Shown: positions 1-8,809 of the stretch, in pieces
Layout: each line of letters opens with the position of its first letter
Numbering within the stretch: the first letter of the stretch is position 1
DNA from: Thermoflavimicrobium daqui
GTDB taxonomy: Bacteria; Bacillota; Bacilli; Thermoactinomycetales; Thermoactinomycetaceae
Length of the DNA: 64,000 nucleotides
Direction of reading: 5' to 3'
Assembly (NCBI RefSeq): GCF_003313465.1
Contig: NZ_KZ845666.1
Span: forward strand, 124,001 to 188,000
Program-made: the position numbers and the translations under genes
Notes under the pieces: generated by a model
Told to the model about the DNA's origin: nothing
Seen by the model: the letters and a program-made list of their open reading frames with translations, nothing else
Databases searched by the model: none

Positions 1-474
1 TAACAGGTAGGCAGGGTGGTTCTTATCATGCTTAGCCAAAATCCAGATCAATCTATTTTTACTTACTTGATCTGACCAGATAGAAATATAAATCCCTCTT
101 TTTTTACTCTGTTCTCTTAATGTAAGGAGATCCCCAGCTGTATAATGCTTAGACATTTGATCCAAGGGTTGAAATGAATAAATCACTTTTCCTTGATTGT
201 TAATAATTTGTAAAGTATACTCCTCTTTTCTAAGCCAGTTTGCCGTTCCTCTAGTTAAATGGATTGTATTACCCACAAGCACGGTTTGTGACTTAATTCG
301 TTTGATATCTTGATCTAGCTGTTTTGAAAGAGAGGTAGACTCTTTTTTAGTAGCTTGATCCATATAAAAGTATTGAATGAGTCCTGCTGAAATAAAAAGG
401 ACTCCTATCACAATGACTAAAATCACGATCATCCCTATCAAAAACCGCAAAGACAAACGAGCCTCTAATTTCAT
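1..474 (-). CDS. Sensor histidine kinase, N-terminal part (cut by window edge)
   Basis: The reading frame starts with ATG at 474 and runs off the left edge, giving 158 residues. It opens with a short basic stretch and one strong membrane segment (about residues 10-33), followed by a hydrophilic, charged region that would be the extracytoplasmic sensor loop. The start overlaps the stop of the response regulator gene by 4 bases (ATGA), the usual arrangement of a coupled regulator-kinase pair. No HAMP, DHp or ATPase motif is visible because that part is outside the window, so the kinase call rests on topology and on the neighbour. The signal it senses cannot be read. Confidence 0.75.
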   Translation of the reverse strand, partial: MKLEARLSLRFLIGMIVILVIVIGVLFISAGLIQYFYMDQATKKESTSLSKQLDQDIKRIKSQTVLVGNTIHLTRGTANWLRKEEYTLQIINNQGKVIYSFQPLDQMSKHYTAGDLLTLREQSKKRGIYISIWSDQVSKNRLIWILAKHDKNHPAYLL

Positions 475-1190
475 CTCCCATTCTCCAGTGGTACTAACTT
501 ATACCCAAGTCCCCGAATGTTGAGAAGATATCTGGGTTGACTAGGATTCTCTTCAATTTTTTTCCGTAGACTATGGATATGAACCATCACTGTATTTTCG
601 AGTCCTAAACTCTCTTCTCCCCAAACCTCTCGATATAGGTGACTTGCACTAAAGATCTGGTTAGGATGCTTACAAAAAAATGCTAGCAGCTTAAACTCTT
701 TCGCTGTACAAGCTATCTCTTGACCAATCACCTTTAATACTCCTCTTTGTTCATCTAAAGAAAATCGTCCAAAATCATAAATCGTCATTTCATCTCTTTT
801 CAATCGGTTATCTCTAACTCTCTTTAACTGTGCTTTTACTCGAGCCACAAAAATAAGTGGATTAAAAGGCTTACATATATAGTCATCCGCTCCCACGCTA
901 TAACCGGTCAATTGATCTAAATCGGTAGTTCGAGCAGTTAAGAAAAAAATAGGAACATGAGACTTCTTCCGAATTTCTGTACAAACTTCATAACCATTTC
1001 CATCGGGAAGCATGACATCTAATACGACCAAATTAAACGGCACACGGCTAATCATTTCCAGTGCTTTTTGTCCTGTAGTTGCAGTATAAACATGATTGAA
1101 GCCTTCAGAACGCATTGCTTTTAATAACAAAGTCAGTAAATCAAAATCATCATCAACCAGTAAAATTTTGGCATCATTCATTCTTTTCAT
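471..1190 (-). CDS. OmpR/PhoB-family response regulator
   Basis: This 239-residue cytoplasmic regulator has a receiver domain (about 1-125) and a winged-helix DNA-binding domain (about 140-235). The receiver shows the acidic pair LLVDDD near residue 13, the phospho-acceptor Asp in VVLDVMLPDG near 58, and a conserved Lys in ICKPF near 108. The effector domain has the typical FKLLAFF and VHIHSLRKKIE motifs and ends in RGLGYKL. It would be phosphorylated by the kinase whose gene overlaps its stop codon, and would activate or repress an unknown regulon. All catalytic residues look intact. The family is certain; the specific target genes are unknown. Confidence 0.93.
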   Translation of the reverse strand: MKRMNDAKILLVDDDFDLLTLLLKAMRSEGFNHVYTATTGQKALEMISRVPFNLVVLDVMLPDGNGYEVCTEIRKKSHVPIFFLTARTTDLDQLTGYSVGADDYICKPFNPLIFVARVKAQLKRVRDNRLKRDEMTIYDFGRFSLDEQRGVLKVIGQEIACTAKEFKLLAFFCKHPNQIFSASHLYREVWGEESLGLENTVMVHIHSLRKKIEENPSQPRYLLNIRGLGYKLVPLENGR

Positions 1191-1354
1191 CCTTTTTTAC
1201 GGTTTCATTTTTATATTTCTACTTATAAAGGAAGTGTAGATAAAGAAACGATATCCCTTTTTTCACTTGTAATTAAAAACAAATTAATTATAAGATATTT
1301 AATAATCATATTCACATTAATAGCACGTTATCTTTGAAGGAACGAGGTAAAAAA

Positions 1355-1743
1355 ATGATTCGTAGTAAAACACCTCCAATTCGAGACAAACATAATCAAA
1401 CCATTCATGGAAGTATAGCAACACTAGAGAAAAAGCGAACAGTGGTTACTCATTCACGGTGTTAGTCAACAGCAACCATTCCTTCTCTTTTTACATGGTG
1501 GGCCAGAAACAGGTCAAATTGGTTTTGTTAGACCTTATCATGCTAAACTAGAAAAGCACTTTCTCGTGGTTAACTGGGATCAACGAGGGGCAGGCAAATC
1601 CTATCAAAGCATATTAGGAACCTTACTTGTCCAAAAGCATCCAGATTGGTTTTATGCCTATATTGGTATGGGGCAAATAGCAGATATGAATCAGGGGGAA
1701 GAAATTTCTTATCAATATGTACTCGATTGGTTAACTTGGTAAG
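1355..1743 (+). pseudogene. Proline iminopeptidase-like alpha/beta hydrolase, broken
   Basis: After an ATG at 1355 the frame meets a stop within about 35 codons. A second frame then gives a clear hydrolase core: an LFLHGGP oxyanion-hole motif followed by VVNWDQRGAGKS. From there it jumps to a segment with QKHPDWFYAYIGMGQ, normally found about 40 residues further on, and ends at a TAA after roughly 20 more codons. The nucleophile elbow, the cap and the catalytic Asp and His are missing. One frameshift plus at least one internal and one C-terminal deletion are needed to explain this. It is a decayed hydrolase gene of the FLHGGP family common in Bacillales. Confidence 0.8.
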
Positions 1744-1747
1744 AAAA

Positions 1748-1788
1748 AAACCATTCCCTTCATCGTTTTGGATTAGGGAATGGTTTTA
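1748..1788. terminator. Bidirectional intrinsic terminator
   Basis: A 13-base arm (AAACCATTCCCT...) and its complement are separated by about 15 bases and followed by a T-run on the plus strand, with A-run/T-run symmetry on the minus strand. It lies between the broken hydrolase and the end of the formate dehydrogenase operon, so it probably serves the minus-strand operon. Confidence 0.85.
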
Positions 1789-1795
1789 TTTTTAC

Positions 1796-2281
1796 TCATT
1801 TTCCTTCTTTAAGCCCAGCGCCTACACCTTTTAAAAGATTAAGGATAAAAACGAGTGCACGATTAATATCAGGATCTTTCAATGCTTTGATTAAGTCAAA
1901 TACACCTAATTCAGCTTGAGAATGCATACTATCCTCTGCTTTATCCAAACCTGCTTTTACACTATTCATTAACTTTTCAATCACCGTTGGATCTAATTGC
2001 GAAAAGACGCTAAAAATCGCCATCACATTATTAATCGCATTCGTTGTTTGATCTCGTCTTAATAGATCAACAGCAATCTTAGCCACATCTTCTTTCGCCT
2101 CAACCAGAGCATTGAGTGCCTTAAGAATGCCACTATCGTGAAGTTCTTGAAGTAGTTTCATCGTTTCGCGAAGCCCATCCGCATTCTCTGCTACCTCTTG
2201 AACCACATTTTCCAGTGCTTTACTTTGCTTCTCCTGTTCGGTAGGAGCTGGTTTATGAATCTTAGTGATTGGACGTGCCAT
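1796..2281 (-). CDS. yjgD: DUF1641 protein, formate dehydrogenase partner (YjgD/ForE type)
   Basis: A 161-residue, Lys/Glu-rich, helical protein with the DUF1641 pattern (DAVLE-like amphipathic helices, GLRETMKLLQELHDSGIL, then a C-terminal FILNLLKGVGAGLKEG). Its ATG overlaps the stop of the dehydrogenase gene by one base (TAATG), so the two are translationally coupled. In Bacillus subtilis the same pair is yjgC-yjgD, and the small subunit is thought to link the catalytic subunit to the membrane quinone pool; that is family knowledge, not visible here. There is no membrane segment or cofactor motif. Certain as a family member; exact role inferred from the pair. Confidence 0.9.
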   Translation of the reverse strand: MARPITKIHKPAPTEQEKQSKALENVVQEVAENADGLRETMKLLQELHDSGILKALNALVEAKEDVAKIAVDLLRRDQTTNAINNVMAIFSVFSQLDPTVIEKLMNSVKAGLDKAEDSMHSQAELGVFDLIKALKDPDINRALVFILNLLKGVGAGLKEGK

Positions 2282-5232
2282 TACTTTCCACCCCCTGCGA
2301 CATTCACGTCAGCAATTGGTTCATAATCTTCTCGAGCCCACTTTCTTTCTACCTGTACACCCAATTGTGGATTTCGCTTTGCATATCTTGGGTTGTACAT
2401 CGGTAATGGAGAAGTTCCGTCCACCTTTAGCACTTCCATCCGAACTTTCGTCTGTTTATAAGCAGGCGTTTGGGTTCGGACATCCCCGACACTCCCTGTT
2501 AAGATGTTCACTGCGCTTTCATGACTAACTGAATGCATAGGTACATATAACTCTTTTCCTTGAACACGCTCTGTAACCACAGCCCGAATTTTGATCGCCC
2601 CATATGGAGATATAAGCCTTACGAGTGATCCATCTTTAATATTGCGTTCACGAGCCAATTCTGGTGAAACTTCGACAAATACCTCAGGGAACTTATATTG
2701 AATTCCTTTTGATTTATTGGTCATATTTCCTTCGTGGAAATGCTCAAGTAAACGTCCATTATTCAAAGTAAGATCAAAGTCTTGAGGGTACTCGATCGGT
2801 GGAATAAATTCGACTAGTGAGAAGCGTGCTTTACCATCTGGGAAATTAAATCGCTCGGTGTAAAGAAGTGGCTCATCCGTTCCATCTTTTTGAACAGGCC
2901 AGATCAGACTATCCCATCCTTCGAGACGCTCATAAGAAACACCTGCAAAAATGGGAGCTAGACTCGCTATCTCATCCATAATCTCACTTGGATGTTGATA
3001 ATTCCAATCAGCCCCCAAACGCTTTGCAATCTGTTGGATGATCCACCAGTCTGGCTTGGACTCTCCAAGTGGAGGTAGAGCTTGATAGAGGCGTTGAATT
3101 CGGCGCTCTGTATTTGTAAAGGTACCGTCTTTTTCTAAAGATGGTGCAGCCGGCAATATGACATCCGCAAACTGGGCCGTTTTCGTAAAAAATACATCTT
3201 GAACAACAAAAAAGTCTAGCTTACTTAAAGACTTATGGACATGATTGACATTGGAATCAATCCAAGCCATATCTTCTCCCATTAAATACATCGCTTTCAG
3301 TTCGCCTCGATCAACAGCTTGTAACATTTCAATATTGGTATAACCTGGCTTATTAGAAATCTTGACACCATAAGCTTTCTCAAACTTTTGGCGAGCAATA
3401 TCATCGCTAACATGCTGATAACCCGGAAGCCATGGTGGCAGCGCCCCCATATCACAGGAACCTTGCACGTTGTTATGTCCACGCAGTGGATACGCACCTG
3501 CTCCTGATCTCCCAAAGTTACCAGTGGCCAACAAGAGATTAGCAATCGCGGCTGAAGTATGAGAACCAGCTACATTTTGGGTAACACCCATCCCCCAAAG
3601 GACACAGGTTCCATCTGCTTCACAAATCATTTTGGCTACTTGTATGAGCTGGTCTTTAGAAATACCCGTGACTTCCTCAGCATACTCAAGCGTATACTTC
3701 TCGAGTAATTCCTTGTACTCTTCAAATTGATTTACACGTTCCTGAATATAGTTTTGCGCTTGCCATCCTTGATCGATGATATATTTCGTTACGGCTGTTA
3801 GCCAAACAAAGTCGGTTCCTTGTTTTGGATGAAGATAAATATCTGAGCGCTCCGCCATTTCATGTTTACGAAGATCAGAAACAATGAGTTTTTGTCCGTG
3901 TAGTTTCTTAGCACGTTTTACACGCGTAGCAAGTACAGGATGTCCTTCAGTCGGGTTAGCTCCAATAATAATAACGAGCCCTGCACTTTCAATATCCTTA
4001 ATCGTTCCAGAGTCTCCACCATATCCAACTGTAGACATTAATCCATCTGTCGCTGGAGCTTGGCAATAGCGTGAGCAGTTATCTACATTATTTGTCTCAA
4101 AAACTTGACGAGCTAATTTTTGCATTAAGTATGCCTCTTCATTCGTCGTTTTCGACGAACTTACAAAGCCTAATGCTCGACTTCCATCTTTTTCCTTAAT
4201 TTCTCCTAATTTCTTAGCAACCAAAGTTAAAGCTTCATCCCAAGTAGCTGGGACAAATTCATCGCCTTTGCGAATCAGTGGGGTGGTAATTCGTTCTTCG
4301 CTATTGATAAAATCCCAACCAAATTTCCCTTTAACGCACGTTGAAATACTGTTTACAGGTGCTTCTTCCGTCGGTTCAATTTTTAAGATTTGGCGATCTT
4401 TGGTCCATACTTCAAAAGAACAACCTACACCACAAAAAGTACAAACTGTTTTAGTCTTTTTAATCACTTTTTCGCGCATGGCTGCTTCTACTTCAGATAC
4501 TGCAAAAATCGTACTATATCCTGGCTCTACCTCTTTAACCAGATCGACCATAGGATCTAATAAGCTTTTATCGATTCCAGTCATAAATCCGGCTTCACCT
4601 AACATCGATTTCTCCATCAAAGCATTACAAGGACAAACCGTTACACATTGACCACAAGATACACAAGAAGAGGCATTAATCGAAGTATCTTGATCCCAAA
4701 TGACTCTTGGCATCTGCCGCTCCCAGTCAATCGTCAAGGTTTCATTCACCTGAACATCCTGACAAACTTCAACACAACGTCCACAGAGAATACATTGGTT
4801 AGGATCATAACGATAAAAGGGATGAGACATATCTACTTCATAACCTTTTTCTCGGAAAGGACGTGTTTGATGATCTACTTCTAATAATTCAGCCGTATTG
4901 TGAACCCGACAATTTCCATTGTTATTATCACAAACCGTACAATATAATAGATGGTTTTCTAAAATTCGATCCATTGCTTCCGCTTGTGCATCTTTAGCCC
5001 GTTTAGAAGAAGTTTGAATGTTCATTCCCTCTTCTACGTGTGTAGAACAAGCTCGCATGATCTTCCCATCAATTTCACACATACATGTATCACATGTTTG
5101 AATCGGACCCATAATCGGAGAGTAACAAATATGCGGATGTTCAATCCCTTGCTCAAGAAGATAATCAAGTAACCGCTTACCTTCTTGGACTTCATGGGTT
5201 ACTCCATCCAGTTGAAATTGGACTTTCTTCAT
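2281..5232 (-). CDS. yjgC: Molybdopterin formate dehydrogenase, catalytic subunit (YjgC/ForC type)
   Basis: A 983-residue cytoplasmic oxidoreductase converting formate to CO2. Domains in order: a 2Fe-2S ferredoxin-like N-terminus with Cys 36, 47, 50 and 62; a His/Cys-ligated cluster region (about 93-110); two 4Fe-4S sets (Cys 147/150/153/157 and 190/193/196/200); then the MopB domain with its own cluster (Cys 264/267/271/299). The motif RYCQAPATDG places a Cys, not selenocysteine, at the Mo ligand position near residue 390. A molydopterin dinucleotide-binding domain closes the protein. The ATG follows GAGGAGG at a good distance. It is first in an operon with the DUF1641 gene and is preceded by a leader hairpin that may regulate it. 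Confidence 0.95.
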   Translation of the reverse strand: MKKVQFQLDGVTHEVQEGKRLLDYLLEQGIEHPHICYSPIMGPIQTCDTCMCEIDGKIMRACSTHVEEGMNIQTSSKRAKDAQAEAMDRILENHLLYCTVCDNNNGNCRVHNTAELLEVDHQTRPFREKGYEVDMSHPFYRYDPNQCILCGRCVEVCQDVQVNETLTIDWERQMPRVIWDQDTSINASSCVSCGQCVTVCPCNALMEKSMLGEAGFMTGIDKSLLDPMVDLVKEVEPGYSTIFAVSEVEAAMREKVIKKTKTVCTFCGVGCSFEVWTKDRQILKIEPTEEAPVNSISTCVKGKFGWDFINSEERITTPLIRKGDEFVPATWDEALTLVAKKLGEIKEKDGSRALGFVSSSKTTNEEAYLMQKLARQVFETNNVDNCSRYCQAPATDGLMSTVGYGGDSGTIKDIESAGLVIIIGANPTEGHPVLATRVKRAKKLHGQKLIVSDLRKHEMAERSDIYLHPKQGTDFVWLTAVTKYIIDQGWQAQNYIQERVNQFEEYKELLEKYTLEYAEEVTGISKDQLIQVAKMICEADGTCVLWGMGVTQNVAGSHTSAAIANLLLATGNFGRSGAGAYPLRGHNNVQGSCDMGALPPWLPGYQHVSDDIARQKFEKAYGVKISNKPGYTNIEMLQAVDRGELKAMYLMGEDMAWIDSNVNHVHKSLSKLDFFVVQDVFFTKTAQFADVILPAAPSLEKDGTFTNTERRIQRLYQALPPLGESKPDWWIIQQIAKRLGADWNYQHPSEIMDEIASLAPIFAGVSYERLEGWDSLIWPVQKDGTDEPLLYTERFNFPDGKARFSLVEFIPPIEYPQDFDLTLNNGRLLEHFHEGNMTNKSKGIQYKFPEVFVEVSPELARERNIKDGSLVRLISPYGAIKIRAVVTERVQGKELYVPMHSVSHESAVNILTGSVGDVRTQTPAYKQTKVRMEVLKVDGTSPLPMYNPRYAKRNPQLGVQVERKWAREDYEPIADVNVAGGGK

Positions 5233-5256
5233 TAAAAAAACCTCCTCGAAACTAAA

Positions 5257-5329
5257 AACCCACCATAAAACAACCCGTGCATACAGACTTGATACTCCTG
5301 CCCTGCTCCGGTTTATTTTATGGTGGGTT
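5257..5329 (-). promoter_or_regulatory. Leader hairpin upstream of formate dehydrogenase (attenuator or riboswitch candidate)
   Basis: In the RNA read toward the dehydrogenase gene, a perfect 14-base stem (AACCCACCATAAAA with its complement) encloses a 45-nt GC-richer loop and ends in a short U-run, 25 bases before the start codon and just ahead of the ribosome site. The loop contains smaller possible pairings (AACC/GGTT, GCA/TGC). A terminator-like stem enclosing a structured apical region is how several attenuators and riboswitches look, but I cannot match it to a known class. Confidence 0.5.
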
Positions 5330-5563
5330 AATCACTAAGCATATACAGACCAGTCATCAATCCCGCCATAGCATCAGGAAGAACATGATGAATGATTAAC
5401 TCTGATTACTCATACATCAATGAACTTCAACCATGGATTATAAACTAATTATAAATCAATTAATTTAAAAAGGAAATATAGAACTTTTTGTGAATTTTTC
5501 TATCACAAGTAGAATAGTTTGTCTGAGAAATTCTTTCTTATGTAGTCGTATTTATTTCATTCA

Positions 5564-6385
5564 CTACATCCTTTGCAAAAACCATTCAATTGCCCGAAAA
5601 GGAAGCCAACGCTTTATCCAAAACAGCCTTCTAGCATCTCCACCACAAATATAACGCATACGTGGTGCCTTTTTCTTACTAATAGCTACAATTTTTTCTC
5701 CAACTATACGTGGATCTTTTGCTTGATTAGAAAAGCGGTTTAAAAAAGATTGAATCCTCTCCACATCTGCTTTATAAGGTGAATGAGGGCTTATATTAGT
5801 CTCTCTCTTTAAAATGTTAGTTTGATAAAATCCTGGCTCGATCAAAACAACATAAATTCCATAAGGTAGTAGTTCAAAACGTAAGGATTCACTAAAACCT
5901 TCAATAGCACATTTGGAAGCTGTATAAGGTGCTGTATAGGGTGATCCCAAAAAAGAGGCTCCACTACTCATATTAATGATTTGACCCCGTTTTTGTTCGC
6001 GGAGCATTGGCAAAAATGCTTTTGTTACATAAACGATGCCAAAAAAATTGGTCTCAAATTGCTTTCTCCAATCTAAAAAATCAACTTCTTCTACGGCTCC
6101 AGGTACAGAAATTCCTGCATTGTTAATTAATATATCGAGTCGTCCATGCTCCTCCCATACTTGATTGGCTACGATACTAGCTTTCTCAGGCTTTGTTACA
6201 TCTAGCTCACAAATTTGAATCCTCGCTTGGATGTTTTCCTTTTTAGCTGGCTGTAGGATCTCTCCTTGCTTTTGTAAATTTCTAATCGCTGCAATCACAT
6301 GATATCCTTCCTTAGCTAAAGCCAATGTTGTCGCAAGACCAATCCCACTTGATGCCCCGGTCACAAACGCAACAGGTCTGTCCAT
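5564..6385 (-). CDS. Short-chain dehydrogenase/reductase
   Basis: A 273-residue classical SDR with the cofactor motif TGASSGIG near residue 10, NNAG near 89, a catalytic Ser in NMSSG, and the YTASK active-site Tyr/Lys near 158. The loop after the first strand carries AIRN, so NADP(H) preference is likely. The C-terminal substrate region holds the FLNRFSNQ and KKKAPRMRY segments seen in the Bacillus YqjQ/YusZ-like group of oxidoreductases acting on unknown carbonyl or alcohol substrates. A GGAGATGG site precedes the ATG. It stands alone, with an AT-rich 230-base gap on its 3' side, so no pathway can be assigned. Confidence 0.88.
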   Translation of the reverse strand: MDRPVAFVTGASSGIGLATTLALAKEGYHVIAAIRNLQKQGEILQPAKKENIQARIQICELDVTKPEKASIVANQVWEEHGRLDILINNAGISVPGAVEEVDFLDWRKQFETNFFGIVYVTKAFLPMLREQKRGQIINMSSGASFLGSPYTAPYTASKCAIEGFSESLRFELLPYGIYVVLIEPGFYQTNILKRETNISPHSPYKADVERIQSFLNRFSNQAKDPRIVGEKIVAISKKKAPRMRYICGGDARRLFWIKRWLPFRAIEWFLQRM

Positions 6386-6573
6386 CGACCCATCTCCTTC
6401 ATTTATATTTAATTATGTAATATATACATATATTTACTTTTTTAATATAATAAACCATAATAGATAGTTATCATATTTATAATTCAAATAAGATTCATAC
6501 TTAATCTTTTCTATTTATCTTATACTAAAAAAAGAACAAATGATCGATCACTTTTCCTTATGAGGAGGAACAA

Positions 6574-7416
6574 ATGGGAAAAAAAGCAAAAAAAGTGGAT
6601 GCCATGGTTTCACTGCCTATGACCACTCGAGCTCATAGTGAAGCAGGTCGAGCAGTTGAAGTAAAAGGCTATTTAACCAAGATCATTGAAATTAATATAT
6701 CTGATATTGGTGATGGCGTCCATACTTTTGAAGTTCAAGAAAGTAAAGATGGACAAGAGTGGATCAGTGTTCCACCTGACAAATTAGATGGACCACTCCC
6801 TGTCATTTATCCAGGCCATCATGAGAGCAAAACAATTCATGTGAAATATAAAGGATCAAAGGCGTATATACGTGTTGTTGTTTACATTGATCAAGCACAT
6901 TATGGTAGTGTCTATGAAGCTAAAGTATTATTAGAGAAAAAAGTAGGAGCTGGCTTAGGCTGCCTTATGATCGCTGGAATTATCCTGCTTCTCGGCTCTT
7001 GTGTTGCTGTTTTTGGTGATACTGACACCAAAAAATCCCAAGATCCTCCAAAACAAACTGTACAACAAAATGATGATCAAAAAGAAGAAAAAAATAAAGA
7101 AGATGAAAAGAAAAAGCAAGCAGAAGAAAAGGAACGGAAAGAAGAGGAACAAAAGAAAAAAGAAACGGAAGATAAAAAATCGGAGAATTCCTCTGATCAT
7201 AAAAAACCCAGCTCCACAAAACCCCAAAATAATACTCAATCATCTGATTCAGATAATAAACAAAGCAGTGGCTGTCGCATCAAAGGGAATATCGGTAGTA
7301 ACGGAAAAATATACCATGTACCTGGTGGGAAATATTACGCAAGAACCAAAGCAGAAGAATGCTTTGATACCGAAGCTGAAGCTAGAGCTGCTGGGTTTAG
7401 ACCATCAAAAAGATAA
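6574..7416 (+). CDS. Membrane-anchored protein with coiled-coil linker and thermonuclease-tail-like (sunset-type) C-terminus
   Basis: A 280-residue protein. Residues 1-125 form a beta-rich domain with no motif I recognise. One membrane segment follows (LGCLMIAGIILLLGSCVAVF, about 130-150), then some 70 residues of almost pure Lys/Glu and Ser/Asn low-complexity sequence, and finally a compact domain (about 233-280) with CRIKGNI, KIYHVPGGKYY, ECFDTEAEARAAGFRPSKR. That tail is the small Cys-pair domain found at the C-terminus of Bacillus secreted nucleases and Ada-like proteins, annotated as a sunset domain in public databases as I recall. The order implies an intracellular beta domain and a tethered outer tail, or the reverse. 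The AGGAGG before ATG fixes the start. Confidence 0.8.
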   Translation: MGKKAKKVDAMVSLPMTTRAHSEAGRAVEVKGYLTKIIEINISDIGDGVHTFEVQESKDGQEWISVPPDKLDGPLPVIYPGHHESKTIHVKYKGSKAYIRVVVYIDQAHYGSVYEAKVLLEKKVGAGLGCLMIAGIILLLGSCVAVFGDTDTKKSQDPPKQTVQQNDDQKEEKNKEDEKKKQAEEKERKEEEQKKKETEDKKSENSSDHKKPSSTKPQNNTQSSDSDNKQSSGCRIKGNIGSNGKIYHVPGGKYYARTKAEECFDTEAEARAAGFRPSKR

Positions 7417-7426
7417 CAACCATTCA

Positions 7427-7468
7427 AAAGCTTTTAGGCATCCTGATTCGTTGCCTAAAAGCTTTTTT
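7427..7468. terminator. Bidirectional intrinsic terminator
   Basis: AAAAGCTTTTAGGCA pairs with TGCCTAAAAGCTTTTTT across a 10-base loop. The right arm abuts the stop codon of the methyltransferase gene on the minus strand, so the two convergent genes share this terminator. Confidence 0.9.
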
Positions 7469-8418
7469 CAATGAAAAAATGAACGAAAAAAACGTATTTG
7501 CAATTCAGGGTCTTTGCTTTTAACTTGAGCGAGTACCGCTCGATAAAATTTATATCCTTTCATATGGGGACCACATGGATTCATATACCGTTTGCGAAAT
7601 TCAAAGGAATCTACATCTTCTATCAGTTGTAATCCCCTTGCCTCCAAGTAAGCTGGTAATTCTTCTGGAATCATCCCAAAAGTCCAAGGCTCTCCGATCC
7701 GCTGTAACAATCGATAGATCCGTCGCATACTTGGACGTTCAGCTAAAGTGTCAATCAAATGTTTATGAACATATGTAAAAAGAATAAAACTTCCTGGTGC
7801 TGTGGTGCTTATAAAACGCAGGGTCATATCCACAGCTTGTTCTGTCAGATAATTGGTCACCCCTTCCCAAATAAAGAATGCTGGGCGTGCCAAATCAAAT
7901 CCTTCCTTCACCAAAGTTTGTTCTAGCTTTTGAATATTTAAATCCGTCTCAATATAAGTAACTCCTCGTGGTAAAAACCCTAATACACGCTTTATTTTTT
8001 TTTGCTTAACCAAAAGGGTACGAGCCTGATCTACTTCAAAAACACGTACACGTTTGATATGAGGAATGCGATAAGCACGACTATCAAACCCTGATCCCAA
8101 AATAACCACTTGTTCAATTCCTTGATCGATGGCATTCGAAAGATGATCATCAATCAAACGTGTACGTGCAACCCCTGATGCCCTCGCACCTGGTCCGAAG
8201 CGATCGACTAAGTATGGAACTGCCCTCCCTAAAAGGGGTACTCTTGATAGATACGTTGCTGTTTGTAAAAAGGGACTTAAAAACCGCAAAGCAAAAGGAT
8301 CTTCAAATAAACGCCGCTCTTTCGGATAAGAATACTCTAGCGCACGAAAAAAAGCGACAAACTCAGCCGTTTTACTCGCACGATTTTTCCTCTTTGATTC
8401 GTTATGATTAACAGGCAT
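7468..8418 (-). CDS. Class I SAM-dependent methyltransferase, leucine carboxyl methyltransferase family
   Basis: A 316-residue enzyme of the LCMT / TIGR00027-type family that methylates carboxyl or hydroxyl groups of unknown small molecules in bacteria. Motifs seen: SKTAEFVAFFRALEY near the start, a glycine-rich SAM loop VVILGSGFDSRAYRI, the acidic end VFEVDQ, and FFIWEGVTNYL, which is diagnostic of the family. An upstream in-frame ATG at 8484 lacks a ribosome site, while GGGAGTG lies before the ATG at 8418; I therefore take 8418. No neighbouring biosynthetic genes suggest a substrate. Convergent with the membrane-anchored gene. Confidence 0.85.
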   Translation of the reverse strand: MPVNHNESKRKNRASKTAEFVAFFRALEYSYPKERRLFEDPFALRFLSPFLQTATYLSRVPLLGRAVPYLVDRFGPGARASGVARTRLIDDHLSNAIDQGIEQVVILGSGFDSRAYRIPHIKRVRVFEVDQARTLLVKQKKIKRVLGFLPRGVTYIETDLNIQKLEQTLVKEGFDLARPAFFIWEGVTNYLTEQAVDMTLRFISTTAPGSFILFTYVHKHLIDTLAERPSMRRIYRLLQRIGEPWTFGMIPEELPAYLEARGLQLIEDVDSFEFRKRYMNPCGPHMKGYKFYRAVLAQVKSKDPELQIRFFRSFFH

Positions 8419-8641
8419 CGATACATATTCACTCCCAAAATAATCATTGCCTCGTTTGCTATCAATGATGTGAAAGTATTTCATTTTCTTTATGTATATG
8501 ATTATGATTTAAACCATATGTATTTTTACAAATGTGTATTTTAAAATTCATATTCGATGCCTGTATTTTGGGAAGATCCTATTATCTAAATGAAAAAGTA
8601 AAATGATCCCCCAATTCCTACTACTATAAATATCTATTTTC

Positions 8642-8809
8642 TTAACTAAAAGGGCTTTTACACCTTCGGCAATGCTTTGGTTTTGCCTCTCCCCATCCCC
8701 ATACATGAAGAGAATAACAGCTAAAGCAAATATCTGCATTCTTACGAAATATCCTCTCTATAGACCTAGCTCTTCTTTTTAATTGTAGTTCCTTCACATT
8801 AACAACCAT
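8642..8809 (-). CDS. Small zinc-ribbon protein
   Basis: A 55-residue frame with AGGGAG six bases before its ATG. The first half is basic and helical (KELQLKRRARSIERIFRKN). The second half has CFSC ... HCRRC, two CxxC knuckles 18 residues apart around a WGWG motif, the spacing of a zinc ribbon. It is too short for most gene callers, and a longer overlapping frame in another register lacks such features. Basic helix plus zinc ribbon suggests nucleic acid or ribosome binding, but I do not recognise the family. A single-copy orphan between the methyltransferase and the crystallin gene. Confidence 0.6.
   Translation of the reverse strand: MVVNVKELQLKRRARSIERIFRKNADICFSCYSLHVWGWGEAKPKHCRRCKSPFS

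Noticed and set aside
6955-7474. Frames antisense to, or shifted in, the Lys/Glu-rich linker gene
   Set aside because: Poly-K/E coding DNA gives open Phe/Leu-rich antisense and Lys-rich shifted frames; no ribosome sites.
8548-8739. 63-residue minus-strand frame with a signal-like start
   Set aside because: Overlaps the zinc-ribbon gene in another register, and that gene has the better ribosome site and the Cys pattern.
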